Below, piece by piece: positions 1 to 9,644 of a stretch of 64,000 bases of DNA. The stretch is from positions 18,402 to 82,401 of the forward strand of contig DCID01000016.1 in assembly GCA_002315745.1 (NCBI GenBank), in the 5' to 3' direction. Every line of letters begins with the position of its first letter. The first letter of the stretch is position 1. This DNA is from Bacteroidales bacterium UBA1735. Lineage in GTDB: Bacteria; Bacteroidota; Bacteroidia; Bacteroidales; Paludibacteraceae. Under the pieces are notes generated by a model. That model was not told the origin of the DNA, did not search any database, and worked only from the letters and a program-made list of their open reading frames with translations. The translations under genes and the position numbers were made by a program.

Positions 1-3000
1 TCATTCGCTGTGGCATTGACCTTAATAATTGCTGATGTAGGAGTACCATCTGCAATCGTTACATGGGAAGGAACAGTCCAGTTCTGCAAGTAGTAACCCG
101 TCTTACCCGTAGCGTTAATCGTGGCAGTAGTGACTACACCTGCCGAAGCATTATTAGGACTAACCGTACCTTTAATGGCAGCATTATTGGAGACCACAAT
201 CACGTTGTTCATAATCTCACCCCACTTAGCATACAAGGTCGTTGCCGCCTTAATTGGGGTTGTGAAGTTGAACTTGTTGGTAAACTCAGCATCCGTGTAC
301 CAGCCGTTGAAGATAAATCCATCGGCACTCAAAATGGTATCCTTCGCGCATAGTCCGTCCGCTACACACGCCGTATCCACGCTTACTCCATGACCATTGT
401 TGTTGTAGGCAACTGGGTGAACACGATCAATCTTAACTGCGGTTCCTGTACTCCAATCAGTAAGCCGACATGCATTATCCGGGCTGGTAATAGTGACAGA
501 AGCAGAATTATAAAGTGTACCTCCGTCGGGACTATAACGTTTGAAAACAAATTCAGTACTGGATTTGTTGACATCAGCAGCAAATAAATAAGGTACATTA
601 CAATCTGCCACTTTCGTCATCAGTATATCCGAACCACCATCATTCACTTTCATTAAAACATCCGTTTTATCCGTGTACCATCTTGGTGTATTCCCTAAAT
701 CCAAATATACCTTCCGCAAGTTATACTCAAAGATTGCATAAATGGCGGTATCTTGCGTGATGGTGACTACATAGGACGCATCCGTGCTGAGGGTTGTACC
801 TGTGCCATCCTGCTTCGTGTTCCACTCCTTGAGTGCGTAGTTAGCAGCACCTGTAGCCGTGAATGTAACTGAACCGTTTACATCCACATAATTGCCCGAA
901 CTAATAGCCTCTGTGCCGCCCTTTTTAGCCGTCACACTCGCACCATGTTCGCCATAACCAAAGGTGACTTTATAGTTTTGGGTTGGCTTAGCAGCCCACC
1001 ATTCTTTTGTTACCTTCGTCGAATCGTAGAATGCGCACTCACCATTGTGACTAAAAGCGCCATAGTAGGTACCCGTTTGGTTCTTGTCATTCTGCTTATT
1101 GTTAAACTTAAGACGATCATAGTCGCCCTCGCTGAAGGTAATGCTATAGACAGCGTGGCCATCGCGCGTAAGTGGCTCTAAGGTAGCATCCAAGCCTGGC
1201 CATTTGGTGGAAGGCAAAGTGCCGCCCCAAGCATGGTAACGAACACCCTTCCAGTCATACAGGTTGAAGAAGTATATCTTTACTGCCACAGGTGCACTCC
1301 ACTCGGCATAGAGCGTAGTGTCCTTAGTTAGCGTAATCTGCGTACCTACATTAACATGTGTACCCGAACCATCGGCTTTGGTGTTCCAACCTCTGAAGAG
1401 CATTCCCGTCTTGATTAGTGGACCATTACCAATCGTGTCTCTTACCGTATTATACGCCACATCGCAGCGCGACGTATCTACAGGCGCAACTCCCGAAGTC
1501 GCCCCATTCGCATCGTAGATAATCTTGTAGGTTGGTTCAGCAATCACCCAAGTCTTCATCGATGATTTTTCAAAGTAAACCGTCACATTGCTCTTCTTGC
1601 CAGTCGTGAATTGCTTATTATAATTGCTTTTAATAACATTGATATTGGAATTGGCATTGTCAATCACTTGATCCTTTTCCCAACCATCTCCTTCCCAACC
1701 GCTGCCTCGTGTGATACGATACTCATACGTTGCACTATTTTGGTTATTGAATACTCTGGAATAGATACCATTGCTGCACGTAAACGGATTCTTGTCTGCT
1801 GTCCATCCAAGGCCTCCAAGACCCGTTTCAATATAGTACGGATAATAAACCGTCAAGTGGGAATTATTATAAACAAAGATATAGTCGCCCTCTTTTACCG
1901 AGGTGATTTGGCAGTTGGCGACAACACTGGATTCCATTAACTTATTGGTGCAACTCTCACGGGTTAGCGTACTGTTATTGCTATAACAGGTACTGCCCAT
2001 CAGCACTTTGAACTGGTATGTAGTAGCCTCTGCGAGATGGATAGAGACCATACCATCCGTCAGTGGGTGGATATTATGATCCCAACCGTTCATCGTACCA
2101 ATAATCGCACCAGTAGGCGCATATTGTTGCTCAAAGACCGCATACACCTTGGTGGAATCCAAAATAGTCGTTGTATAGGTAGGAGCGGTTACTAATGTTG
2201 TACCCGTACTGTCTAAGCTGGTCTTCCACTCTTTAATAGCATATCCTGCCTGTGCGGTGGCACTAAAGGTCACAGACGCGCCCGCGTCCACGTACGTACC
2301 CGAATTAATAGGAGTAGTGTTATTGATCTTAGCCGTCACACTGGCAGCATGTCCGTCATGACCAAAATGAACCTTATAGTTCTGAGGCGGTACTGTGTCC
2401 CACCAGTTTTTAGTTACCTTCGTGGAATCGTAGTAGGCACACTTACCATTATTGGTCGTTACATCCCAGAAATCACCTGTTTGATGTTTATCATTGGCCT
2501 TATCATTAAACTTAATACGGTCATAATCGCCCTCTAAGAAAGAAGCACTCCAAATCGTGTGCCCATCGTGCGTGATGGGCTCTAAGGTAGCATTAAGACC
2601 TGGCCATGTGGTAGAAGGCAAACTACCATACCACGCATGGTAGCGGACGCTATCCCAATCGTAGTAGTTATAGTAATATACCTTAATAGTATTCGCCTCA
2701 CGCCACTTCGCGTAGAGCGTCGTGGTAGAGGTGATAATATCGGAAGCGAAGTCCCAGTCGTTGGTACATGCCTGATCTTTGCACCAACCCTCAAGAATCC
2801 ATCCACCTGTAGTCATCGTAGCTGGCTCAGAGATCTTACTATTATGATCTGCCCATACAGCAGCAGGTGCTATACCGTGTCCATTCGCATCGAATGTCAC
2901 TACATAGTTACGTGTAGGCACATCTGCCCACCACGTGTTTGGTTCTACGCTCTTATCATAGAACGCGCACTTGCCCAGTGAGAGGGACATATCATACAGG

Positions 3001-5888
3001 TTATCTGTTTGATTGCTTGCATTCTGCTTGTCATTAAACTTGATACGGTCATACTCGCCCTCGTAGAAGGATACACGATAGACATAGTGTCCATATCGCG
3101 CCGTATCTGTACGAACAGCATCCAAACCTGGCCACTCGGTAGAAGGCAAAGTACCACCCCATGCATGGAAGCGAACACCGTCCCAGTCTAATTGGTTGTA
3201 GAAATAGACGCTAACGATTGCTGCCGCACGCCACTTCGCATAGAGTACGATATTGCTCGTAAATGCTGTCTTGCCTAACGAGGTCACTAAGCCCGAAGAG
3301 CAATTCTTAGACGTGTACCAACCCTCAAACACATACGCTTTCTTTGTCGCTTTCTTCAGCTCGGTTGCCGTGTTGTAAGTATGCGTGGTCGGATACTCAT
3401 CTTCGTGCACACCTGAGAAGGCAGCACTGTCCTTATCCATATACGTGATGGTGTAGGTCTGTGTTTCGAAGATCGCATAGACCTTAATATCCGACATTAG
3501 TTGCGTGGTATAAGTAACATTGGTCGATAAAGCGGTACCCGAACCATTCTGCGCGGTGTTCCACTCCTTGAACTGATAGCCCGCAGCCGCTGTTTGCGTG
3601 AAGGTCACCATCATATTGTCATCCACATAACTATTCGATGCCACCGCCGCATCATTGGCTGTGGCTTGCACCGTAGCGCCACCTGTGCCCATACCATACG
3701 TCACTTTCCAGTTCTGGGTTGGCACTGGCGTCCACCATGCGGGATCGGATAAGTTATCCTTATCGGTATTCAAACATTTGCCGCGGTTAGCGGACAAGTC
3801 AGTAAGAGCAGTCGTTCTGTAAGTCTTATTCTCCTTGCTTAGGAAGAGGATATTATTATACTGTCCTTCCTCGAACGAGAAACTCCAAATCGTGTGCCCA
3901 TCGTGGGTGAAGGACTCCTTGTTAGCTGTAGGATAAGGCGCAGAAGTCGCCGTAGCCGTACCACCCCATACATGATAGGTCACGTTCTTCCAGTCAGGTG
4001 TGTTATAGAAATAGATCTTCACCAGTTTCTCAGGCGCAATCTCGCGCAAGTGCAATAGCAAGAGCGAGTCCTTGGTCACCGTCTTGATGGTATCCCAGTA
4101 GTCTCCTACCTCCAGCACGCGACCTCTCCATGTATAAGTCTGTCCAGGAGGGATATTGACGTAGATATGCGTGGTGTCCTTAGGGGCATCGCTGCAGAAG
4201 TAGGAATAGCGATACGGGGTTGTCGTTGTGCGATAGACGGCATAGAAAGTCGTATCTTGCGGTGCCTCGTCCAAATTATTGAACTTGACCAAACCCGCAC
4301 CATTTTTCTCCATCATGGTCTGCAATGTCCAGCCCCAGAACGTGGTGTCTGCCGAGCAAGCCGCAGGATTGGGAGTCGGCAGATTCACCTGAATATAACT
4401 CTGCGTTTGAGCATAGATTTCTCCGTTCGCCATCCACGTGTGGTGCATCTTCGTTGCTTCACCACCATTGTAGGTAAAGGTAATCACATTGTCTGTCAAG
4501 GCAATGTTTGTTAGTTCGCAACCCGGCTTGACCGTCTTGTTTTTTACTTTACTCGGACCCGGATAGCAGTCTCTACCCCATCCTAAATCGGTCTCATAAC
4601 CATACGCCGAAAGCACGGTGTAATGAATCTGACCCGTGACATTGTTCACAGCACCCCAACCTTCCTTATAAATGACGCGCCAAATCAGCATACCGCCGTA
4701 CGGCAAGCCGATATCGAAGTAACCCGTCTTAGGACGATTCTCTAAGTAATAGATCGTATCCCCAACCGAATTATAGGGTAAAGCTACTGTGCCACCCGTG
4801 ATGGTGCGGCAATACTCTGTACCATACGGCATAATGACATTCTGTTGTGCATCCTTGGCTAATAGCGCAGGTGTCTCTGCCCAACCCATATAGCACTTAT
4901 CGAATACGCTGTAGAGAGGTGGGCTCTGGCTATTGTTATTGTAGTTACCTTGATCCATCAGCGACCAACGACCCGGGGTCATGGCATTGCTATAGTTAGA
5001 GCCGTACTTAGTATCGTAATAGTCCGGCATACCTAAGATATGGCTAAACTCGTGGCAGAACGTACCGATACTGCATGATTGGGTACCTGAACCACCCTTT
5101 AACTCCGCCGAGCAACTATAAGCATACAGTCTCTTGCCATCATAGTAATAATTACCACCGCAGTTACGGCAGTCGCGCATATTCCATTTGTTAGGCCAGA
5201 TACAATCTGCACCACCACCCGACGACTCGGCATAACCCGCAAAGATGACATTGATATTATCTACTACACCATCACCATCCTCATCGTAATTGGCAAAATT
5301 ACAGCCATCGGCATGCGCCTTTTCACAAGCCTCATGAATCAAACAACCCACACGCAAGTCATTGCCATTCTCATCGTCACCACCATAGTACGCCATCACA
5401 CTATCCGCCGTATAAGGTCCCCATACATCAAAGTGAGGCACATAGTTGCCATCCGATGATTCTTTGAAATACTGACGAGCCGACGCGCTATCGAGCTGAT
5501 TGAGCATCGCATCGTAGTACTTATAGTTATGCTTGCTCTGGAGTTGCACATCACTAAAGTTCATCAAAATAACAAGCACATTTTGGGGACGTGAAGCCGA
5601 AGCCTTGAGTTCCTCAGCCGATTGGTACATCGGCGACGACGTACGACGCTTCTGACGCTGAGGTGCTGTCAACTGCTTTTTAGCAACGACCCAGTAACCC
5701 GCCTCGTTCTTCTCGACTTCCAAACCGTCTTGGTTCACCCAATAGTGATAACACTCGTCACCCATTAGGCGAAGTTCAATTTTGCTGCCATCCGGTTGCG
5801 TCATCGTAATCCAATCGGGACTAGCCGAAGTTGCCCACGCACCACAAGCGATGGCGAAAGAAATGAATAGGAAAAATAGTTTCTTCAT
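1..5888 (-). CDS. M6-family secreted metalloprotease with CBM26-like and InlB-type repeats (C-terminus off window)
   Basis: The gene starts at the ATG at 5888 and stays open to the window edge, giving at least 1962 residues. Seen: an N-terminal signal peptide (MKKLFFLFISFAIACGAWA), then a catalytic domain with HEFSHILGMPDYYD at about residues 279-292. This is the HExxHxxGxPD zinc motif of the M6 (immune inhibitor A-like) peptidases. Four modules of about 90 residues follow near residues 616, 884, 1062 and 1531. Each has the pattern YFYN-xxW-xxVxxHAW-WPG-FN-QT, which fits starch-binding module 26. They alternate with InlB/Listeria-Bacteroides repeats (GWYT, LYAKW and YAIFE signatures). Known: M6 enzymes degrade extracellular proteins. 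Inferred: a surface or secreted protease tethered to glycan. It has its own promoter with the paired boxes. No C-terminal anchor can be judged because the end is missing. Confidence 0.9.
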   Translation of the reverse strand, partial: MKKLFFLFISFAIACGAWATSASPDWITMTQPDGSKIELRLMGDECYHYWVNQDGLEVEKNEAGYWVVAKKQLTAPQRQKRRTSSPMYQSAEELKASASRPQNVLVILMNFSDVQLQSKHNYKYYDAMLNQLDSASARQYFKESSDGNYVPHFDVWGPYTADSVMAYYGGDDENGNDLRVGCLIHEACEKAHADGCNFANYDEDGDGVVDNINVIFAGYAESSGGGADCIWPNKWNMRDCRNCGGNYYYDGKRLYAYSCSAELKGGSGTQSCSIGTFCHEFSHILGMPDYYDTKYGSNYSNAMTPGRWSLMDQGNYNNNSQSPPLYSVFDKCYMGWAETPALLAKDAQQNVIMPYGTEYCRTITGGTVALPYNSVGDTIYYLENRPKTGYFDIGLPYGGMLIWRVIYKEGWGAVNNVTGQIHYTVLSAYGYETDLGWGRDCYPGPSKVKNKTVKPGCELTNIALTDNVITFTYNGGEATKMHHTWMANGEIYAQTQSYIQVNLPTPNPAACSADTTFWGWTLQTMMEKNGAGLVKFNNLDEAPQDTTFYAVYRTTTTPYRYSYFCSDAPKDTTHIYVNIPPGQTYTWRGRVLEVGDYWDTIKTVTKDSLLLLHLREIAPEKLVKIYFYNTPDWKNVTYHVWGGTATATSAPYPTANKESFTHDGHTIWSFSFEEGQYNNILFLSKENKTYRTTALTDLSANRGKCLNTDKDNLSDPAWWTPVPTQNWKVTYGMGTGGATVQATANDAAVASNSYVDDNMMVTFTQTAAAGYQFKEWNTAQNGSGTALSTNVTYTTQLMSDIKVYAIFETQTYTITYMDKDSAAFSGVHEDEYPTTHTYNTATELKKATKKAYVFEGWYTSKNCSSGLVTSLGKTAFTSNIVLYAKWRAAAIVSVYFYNQLDWDGVRFHAWGGTLPSTEWPGLDAVRTDTARYGHYVYRVSFYEGEYDRIKFNDKQNASNQTDNLYDMSLSLGKCAFYDKSVEPNTWWADVPTRNYVVTFDANGHGIAPAAVWADHNSKISEPATMTTGGWILEGWCKDQACTNDWDFASDIITSTTTLYAKWREANTIKVYYYNYYDWDSVRYHAWYGSLPSTTWPGLNATLEPITHDGHTIWSASFLEGDYDRIKFNDKANDKHQTGDFWDVTTNNGKCAYYDSTKVTKNWWDTVPPQNYKVHFGHDGHAASVTAKINNTTPINSGTYVDAGASVTFSATAQAGYAIKEWKTSLDSTGTTLVTAPTYTTTILDSTKVYAVFEQQYAPTGAIIGTMNGWDHNIHPLTDGMVSIHLAEATTYQFKVLMGSTCYSNNSTLTRESCTNKLMESSVVANCQITSVKEGDYIFVYNNSHLTVYYPYYIETGLGGLGWTADKNPFTCSNGIYSRVFNNQNSATYEYRITRGSGWEGDGWEKDQVIDNANSNINVIKSNYNKQFTTGKKSNVTVYFEKSSMKTWVIAEPTYKIIYDANGATSGVAPVDTSRCDVAYNTVRDTIGNGPLIKTGMLFRGWNTKADGSGTHVNVGTQITLTKDTTLYAEWSAPVAVKIYFFNLYDWKGVRYHAWGGTLPSTKWPGLDATLEPLTRDGHAVYSITFSEGDYDRLKFNNKQNDKNQTGTYYGAFSHNGECAFYDSTKVTKEWWAAKPTQNYKVTFGYGEHGASVTAKKGGTEAISSGNYVDVNGSVTFTATGAANYALKEWNTKQDGTGTTLSTDASYVVTITQDTAIYAIFEYNLRKVYLDLGNTPRWYTDKTDVLMKVNDGGSDILMTKVADCNVPYLFAADVNKSSTEFVFKRYSPDGGTLYNSASVTITSPDNACRLTDWSTGTAVKIDRVHPVAYNNNGHGVSVDTACVADGLCAKDTILSADGFIFNGWYTDAEFTNKFNFTTPIKAATTLYAKWGEIMNNVIVVSNNAAIKGTVSPNNASAGVVTTATINATGKTGYYLQNWTVPSHVTIADGTPTSAIIKVNATAN

Positions 5889-5946
5889 ATTGGTATATGT
5901 TTTAAAGCTGTTTATTTACCAACGTTTTATTTTATAAAAAACGCCG

Positions 5947-6068
5947 CAAAATTACTGCTTTTCGCGCACACACGCAATATGAAGAAAAATTTGGTAGTAA
6001 AAGGTATCAGTTATTTATTTGATACTCAAGATATAACGATATCTCACTACTAGTCATTTGGTAGTAAA
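5947..6068 (-). promoter_or_regulatory. Promoter with paired 12-bp boxes upstream of the M6 protease
   Basis: Read on the plus strand, boxes TTTGGTAGTAAA lie at 5990-6001 and 6057-6068, 67 bp apart start to start. Minus-strand promoter elements are TTG at 5977-5975 and TAATTTTG at 5954-5947, with a 20-bp spacer. The gap from the proximal box to TTG is 12 bp. The same geometry recurs at 33906-34027 and 46928-47049. An inverted repeat GTATCA/TGATAC lies between the boxes. Confidence 0.8.
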
Positions 6069-6086
6069 CAGGAATATACCACCTAC

Positions 6087-8129
6087 CTACTTTTTAGCAT
6101 TCACGATCATCAGGCAACCACCACCAGGGGCTAGGTGCACCGGATAGGTGGACAGGTGATAGATGATTTGCTCATGCTTATAGTCCGTCGCATTGCGATG
6201 GGCATTCGCCCCATCGCGGAAGAGTTCTATACTACAGGTTAGAGGTGCTCTAGAAATCCTCGACGTCCTAGAGTCTCTAGAAACACTAGAGCCTCTAGAA
6301 ACATTAGACCCAACTAACTGAGATAAATCTATCGTCAGGTCACGTGCCGTCCAGTTGGTCAGCGCACCTATATACCACGTATCGCCCTTGCGGCGAGCGG
6401 TGACAATATACTCCCCTACCTTACCATCTAATATCTTCGTCTCATCCCACGTCGTCGGAACAGCCGCAATGGCGCGCGTGCACTCATCCTCCTTCTCATA
6501 CATCGTCGGAGCATCACACAGCATCGTCAACGGCGCAAAGAACACCACATACTCCGCCAACTGGTGACAACGCGTACCTTGGCTCATCGGCTCTATCTGC
6601 GAGAAATGGAAACTCTCCTGTGTACCATTGCGCATCGCACCCTGCGTGTAGTCCGCAGGACCCGCTGCTAAACGGATATAGGGTATCGTCACATCGTAGT
6701 TCATCTGATCTAGATACTTCTGCTTGCGCAACTGCTCCATACCAAACACACCCTCAAAATTGAGCACATTAGGATAGGTGCGCTGGATGCCTGTAGGCTG
6801 GTAGATACCATGGTAATCAATCACCATATGATACTTAGCCGTCAGCGCTGCTGCCCGTTCGACAAAGTCCACCATGGGTTGGTCATCGCGATCGAGGAAG
6901 TCAATCTTAAAGCCCGCTATACCCATCTTCGCATAATGCGCCACTGTGTTCTCCATATCACTCACAAACGGGCAATAACCTGCCCACAATATAAGACGCA
7001 CATTCTTCTCACGACCATAGTCCACTAGCGCCTGCAAGTCTATCTCGGGCACGACCTTGAGCAGATCATTCTGCTTAGGCATTGCCCATCCTTCATCCAG
7101 AATCACATACTCCAACCCATACCGCGAAGCGAAATCGATATAGTACTTATAGGTCTCCGTATTGATACCTGCCTCAAAATCAACTCCCGTCAGGTTCCAA
7201 TTACACCACCAATCCCATGCAACCTTACCCGGCTGTATCCAGTCCGTTTCCGTTAACTGGTTAGGCTTCGCCAACAGATACACGAGGTTATTATCCGCCA
7301 ACTGCGTATCGCTGTTGCTCACCCCTATCACACGCCATGGCAATGCCTGTTTGGGCTCAATCATAGCGATATAGTCCTTACGCGTAATCACATCTTCACG
7401 CACAAAGAACCGCACTGCTCCCTGCTTCACCGAATCAGGTATGGGTGCAAAGCGACCAACCAGCGCATTCGTGGCACTATCGTGTAGCAAGTACATGCCT
7501 GCATAGTGTCTCAGATCGGCCTCCATCAATAACGTCTTGAAACCGCGCTCACGTTCCACAAGCACAGGCGTAAAAAGCAGATGATCGGTACGAAGCTGCG
7601 ACAGATTCGTACGGGTATAGTAGTTCTCATGCGAGGTCTGGAACTGCGTGTTCCAATCACCCTCTAATCGCACATATGGATAGAAACCTGCTGGGTCGTC
7701 CGAGAACCGATACCGAACAATCTCGTTCATCACCTTCGCCCTCTTTTTACCCATATACACCCAACGATAGGCTACACCTTCGTTGTACGCCCTCACAATC
7801 AGTTTCCATGACCGATTCGCGCACACCATCTCGCGGTAAGCAGTCGTGATCGTATCACGATGATAGACGGGCGGTACCACCGTCTCCGTATATAGCTTAG
7901 GCTTAGCCGTCTGCTTCCAAGCAGAACCACACACGCCCTCTACTTCCATACCTATCTGAGATGGTGCAAGCATCTCGGCCTCTTGATGTGTCACCGCGAT
8001 CGTAGAAAGGGAGGTTGAGAGGGAGAGTGTGACCTTCGTCTGCTCATCCGGAGATGACATAGTAAACGTGTCTTGCGCATATATGCCAAGACTTACAAAT
8101 AAACTTACTAATAATGTTTTGTATTTCAT
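6087..8129 (-). CDS. Glycoside hydrolase family 97 (alpha-glucosidase/alpha-galactosidase)
   Basis: 680 residues with signal peptide MKYKTLLVSLFVSLGIYAQ. The GH97 signatures are present: WDWWCNWNLTGVDF (about 305-318), LDEGWAMPK (about 344-352), GFKIDFLDRDDQ (about 406-417) and FEGVFGMEQ (about 458-466). In GH97 the retaining branch carries an Asp nucleophile at the KxDF position; D410 here fits that branch, so retaining hydrolysis of an alpha-galactoside or alpha-glucoside is more likely than the inverting SusB type. This is an inference from motif alone. It is the last gene of the PUL, 12 bp after the phosphatase. Residues 609-629 form an odd Ser-Arg-x run from a 9-bp repeat, inside the C-terminal beta-sandwich, and probably lie in a surface loop. 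Confidence 0.9.
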   Translation of the reverse strand: MKYKTLLVSLFVSLGIYAQDTFTMSSPDEQTKVTLSLSTSLSTIAVTHQEAEMLAPSQIGMEVEGVCGSAWKQTAKPKLYTETVVPPVYHRDTITTAYREMVCANRSWKLIVRAYNEGVAYRWVYMGKKRAKVMNEIVRYRFSDDPAGFYPYVRLEGDWNTQFQTSHENYYTRTNLSQLRTDHLLFTPVLVERERGFKTLLMEADLRHYAGMYLLHDSATNALVGRFAPIPDSVKQGAVRFFVREDVITRKDYIAMIEPKQALPWRVIGVSNSDTQLADNNLVYLLAKPNQLTETDWIQPGKVAWDWWCNWNLTGVDFEAGINTETYKYYIDFASRYGLEYVILDEGWAMPKQNDLLKVVPEIDLQALVDYGREKNVRLILWAGYCPFVSDMENTVAHYAKMGIAGFKIDFLDRDDQPMVDFVERAAALTAKYHMVIDYHGIYQPTGIQRTYPNVLNFEGVFGMEQLRKQKYLDQMNYDVTIPYIRLAAGPADYTQGAMRNGTQESFHFSQIEPMSQGTRCHQLAEYVVFFAPLTMLCDAPTMYEKEDECTRAIAAVPTTWDETKILDGKVGEYIVTARRKGDTWYIGALTNWTARDLTIDLSQLVGSNVSRGSSVSRDSRTSRISRAPLTCSIELFRDGANAHRNATDYKHEQIIYHLSTYPVHLAPGGGCLMIVNAKK
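6250..6312 (-). repeat. 9-bp tandem repeat (CTAGAnnnn) inside the GH97 gene
   Basis: CTAG or near-CTAG tetranucleotides recur every 9 bp (6250, 6259 degenerate, 6268, 6277, 6286, 6295, 6304 degenerate). In frame this encodes Ser-Arg-x tripeptides. A related CTAG array with 10-bp period lies at 37578-37601. Confidence 0.8.
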
Positions 8130-8141
8130 AATGATAAATAT

Positions 8142-9608
8142 TTATTCTATCGAGTCATAAGCGGGATTGGCCTGTAACTGCATCGTCACGGTCGTTGGAC
8201 GCTCCGCATCGAGCTCAACAACCGTCGTATAGGGCGGCACTAACTTCGCCTTCGCCGCCCCAGGTAGCCCCAGGTAAAAAACTTGCTTCGTCTGCTTTAC
8301 CTGCATCTTAGCTATCAATAGGCTATCGGGATAGCGCTCCACGCACTCATACACCTCATTCTTATTCGCCACCAAATCCATCACCTGCTCCGACGAGAAC
8401 GTATGCTCATGCAGCCACTTCTCTCGCACCTCACTCCAACGATAGTAATACTCGTTGATCGCCTTCAACCCCCGGATCCGACACTCCTGCTCGTTATAAA
8501 GGACTTTGACCAACACCTCGTCATCCGACAGCGAAGCGGTCTTTCTTCCTTCAGCGAAGCGGTCTTTCTTCTTATAAAACACAAGTTGCACATTTGCAGC
8601 CATGGGCAGTAACTTCGCACCCTCCCAATCCGTGAGAATACGATCATACGGCAAAACCGCACCTACCCCCTCTAAATCCATCGCGTTCACGAGTGCCAAC
8701 AGCGGGTCGTCGTGACCGAAGCGGAGGTCGGCGACAGCCCCACCTTCATCGGCTTTGGAGATGATGTCGTTCAGACCGAGTTGGGCGTAGGGACGACGCA
8801 GATAACCATAGGGCGAGTTGCAGAAATTAATATAGAAATGATACGTCGTACGTGCATCGTAGTACTGAAACGTCTGCTCACTGAGAAAGAGGTTAGGCGT
8901 GATCTCCACCTCAAAATCCGCGGCATAGATCAGTGTTGCATACACCGCATAGATAAACCGCGCCTGCACGGAGTCCGGCAAATAACTTGCACGTTTAAAC
9001 AACTTCGCCATCGACTCCTTATACCCCCGCGGCATCCTACTCGTGAGCGAATCAATCAACCTCGGTGTATCGTCCTCCGTGAGGTTGAGTTTACCACGGC
9101 AATTGATGTACTCCTGATACCGTTCGCCACACTCCATGTCGTAACGTATCTGTGGCTTCGCGGCTGTCAGACTATTGGTAAACGCTGCCATCGACATCAG
9201 GCATCGTGGCACCATACTGCTCACTGCCCTTACCCGCGGCGAATCGACGGCAAAGACCGACGGATAACGTGCCACCATTCGTTGCGCTAACTGCTCATGC
9301 TGCTTGCGACCTAACGGCAATAACCGACGTGGCATATCACCATAGAGGGCATTGATCTGCTTCGTCAAATTGAGCAACGAATCGCCCACAGGTGTGAGGG
9401 CTTGATCCGCCTGCGCCTGCGATAAAGTCTCTATCAAATACGGATAATACCGCCAACCCTGATCAGCACGCGAACCATGACGACCATAGTGACTAATATA
9501 GCACGCCTCATAACCCTCTGGCGCAGGGGTGTCCTGCGTCTCAAGGAAATCATACGGGTGCGCATTCACCCCAATGACCCACGTTAATATCCATAGTAAC
9601 TTTGTCAT
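8142..9608 (-). CDS. Histidine acid phosphatase, MINPP/phytase-like (branch 2)
   Basis: 488 residues with a short signal sequence (MTKLLWILTWVIGVNA). The catalytic RHGSR motif lies at residues 43-47 (SHYGRHGSRAD) and the proton-donor His-Asp at about 299-300 (RFGHDD). Both are hallmarks of the branch 2 histidine phosphatases, which include periplasmic phytases and the Bacteroides MINPP homologue. It would release phosphate from organic phosphomonoesters, possibly inositol phosphates, in the periplasm or at the surface. It lies between GH89 (18-bp gap) and GH97 (12-bp gap) in the PUL, which argues that the glycan target carries phosphate. A 23-bp duplication at 8529-8574 is read in two frames and inserts a basic stretch near residues 345-360. 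Confidence 0.88.
   Translation of the reverse strand: MTKLLWILTWVIGVNAHPYDFLETQDTPAPEGYEACYISHYGRHGSRADQGWRYYPYLIETLSQAQADQALTPVGDSLLNLTKQINALYGDMPRRLLPLGRKQHEQLAQRMVARYPSVFAVDSPRVRAVSSMVPRCLMSMAAFTNSLTAAKPQIRYDMECGERYQEYINCRGKLNLTEDDTPRLIDSLTSRMPRGYKESMAKLFKRASYLPDSVQARFIYAVYATLIYAADFEVEITPNLFLSEQTFQYYDARTTYHFYINFCNSPYGYLRRPYAQLGLNDIISKADEGGAVADLRFGHDDPLLALVNAMDLEGVGAVLPYDRILTDWEGAKLLPMAANVQLVFYKKKDRFAEGRKTASLSDDEVLVKVLYNEQECRIRGLKAINEYYYRWSEVREKWLHEHTFSSEQVMDLVANKNEVYECVERYPDSLLIAKMQVKQTKQVFYLGLPGAAKAKLVPPYTTVVELDAERPTTVTMQLQANPAYDSIE
8529..8574 (-). repeat. 23-bp tandem duplication inside the phosphatase gene
   Basis: CAGCGAAGCGGTCTTTCTTC occurs at 8529 and again at 8552, period 23 bp. 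The period is not a multiple of 3, so the two copies are translated in different frames (KKDRFAEG, then RKTASLS). Confidence 0.8.
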
Positions 9609-9609
9609 A

Positions 9610-9644
9610 TACTAATCGCTTCGCTACTAATCGCCTTCGGCTAC
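9610..9644 (-). repeat. Dispersed TACTAATCGC mini-hairpin repeat at the end of the GH89 gene
   Basis: The segment reads TACTAATCGC, TTCG, CTACTAATCGC, CTTCGGCTAC. It covers the last codons and stop of GH89 and the gap before the phosphatase. A near copy closes the unrelated hipT-like gene at 35917-35957. Confidence 0.7.

Noticed and set aside
1..5888. Many plus-strand open frames opposite the M6 protease gene
   Set aside because: They are antisense to one continuous domain-rich frame and show no family motifs or signals.
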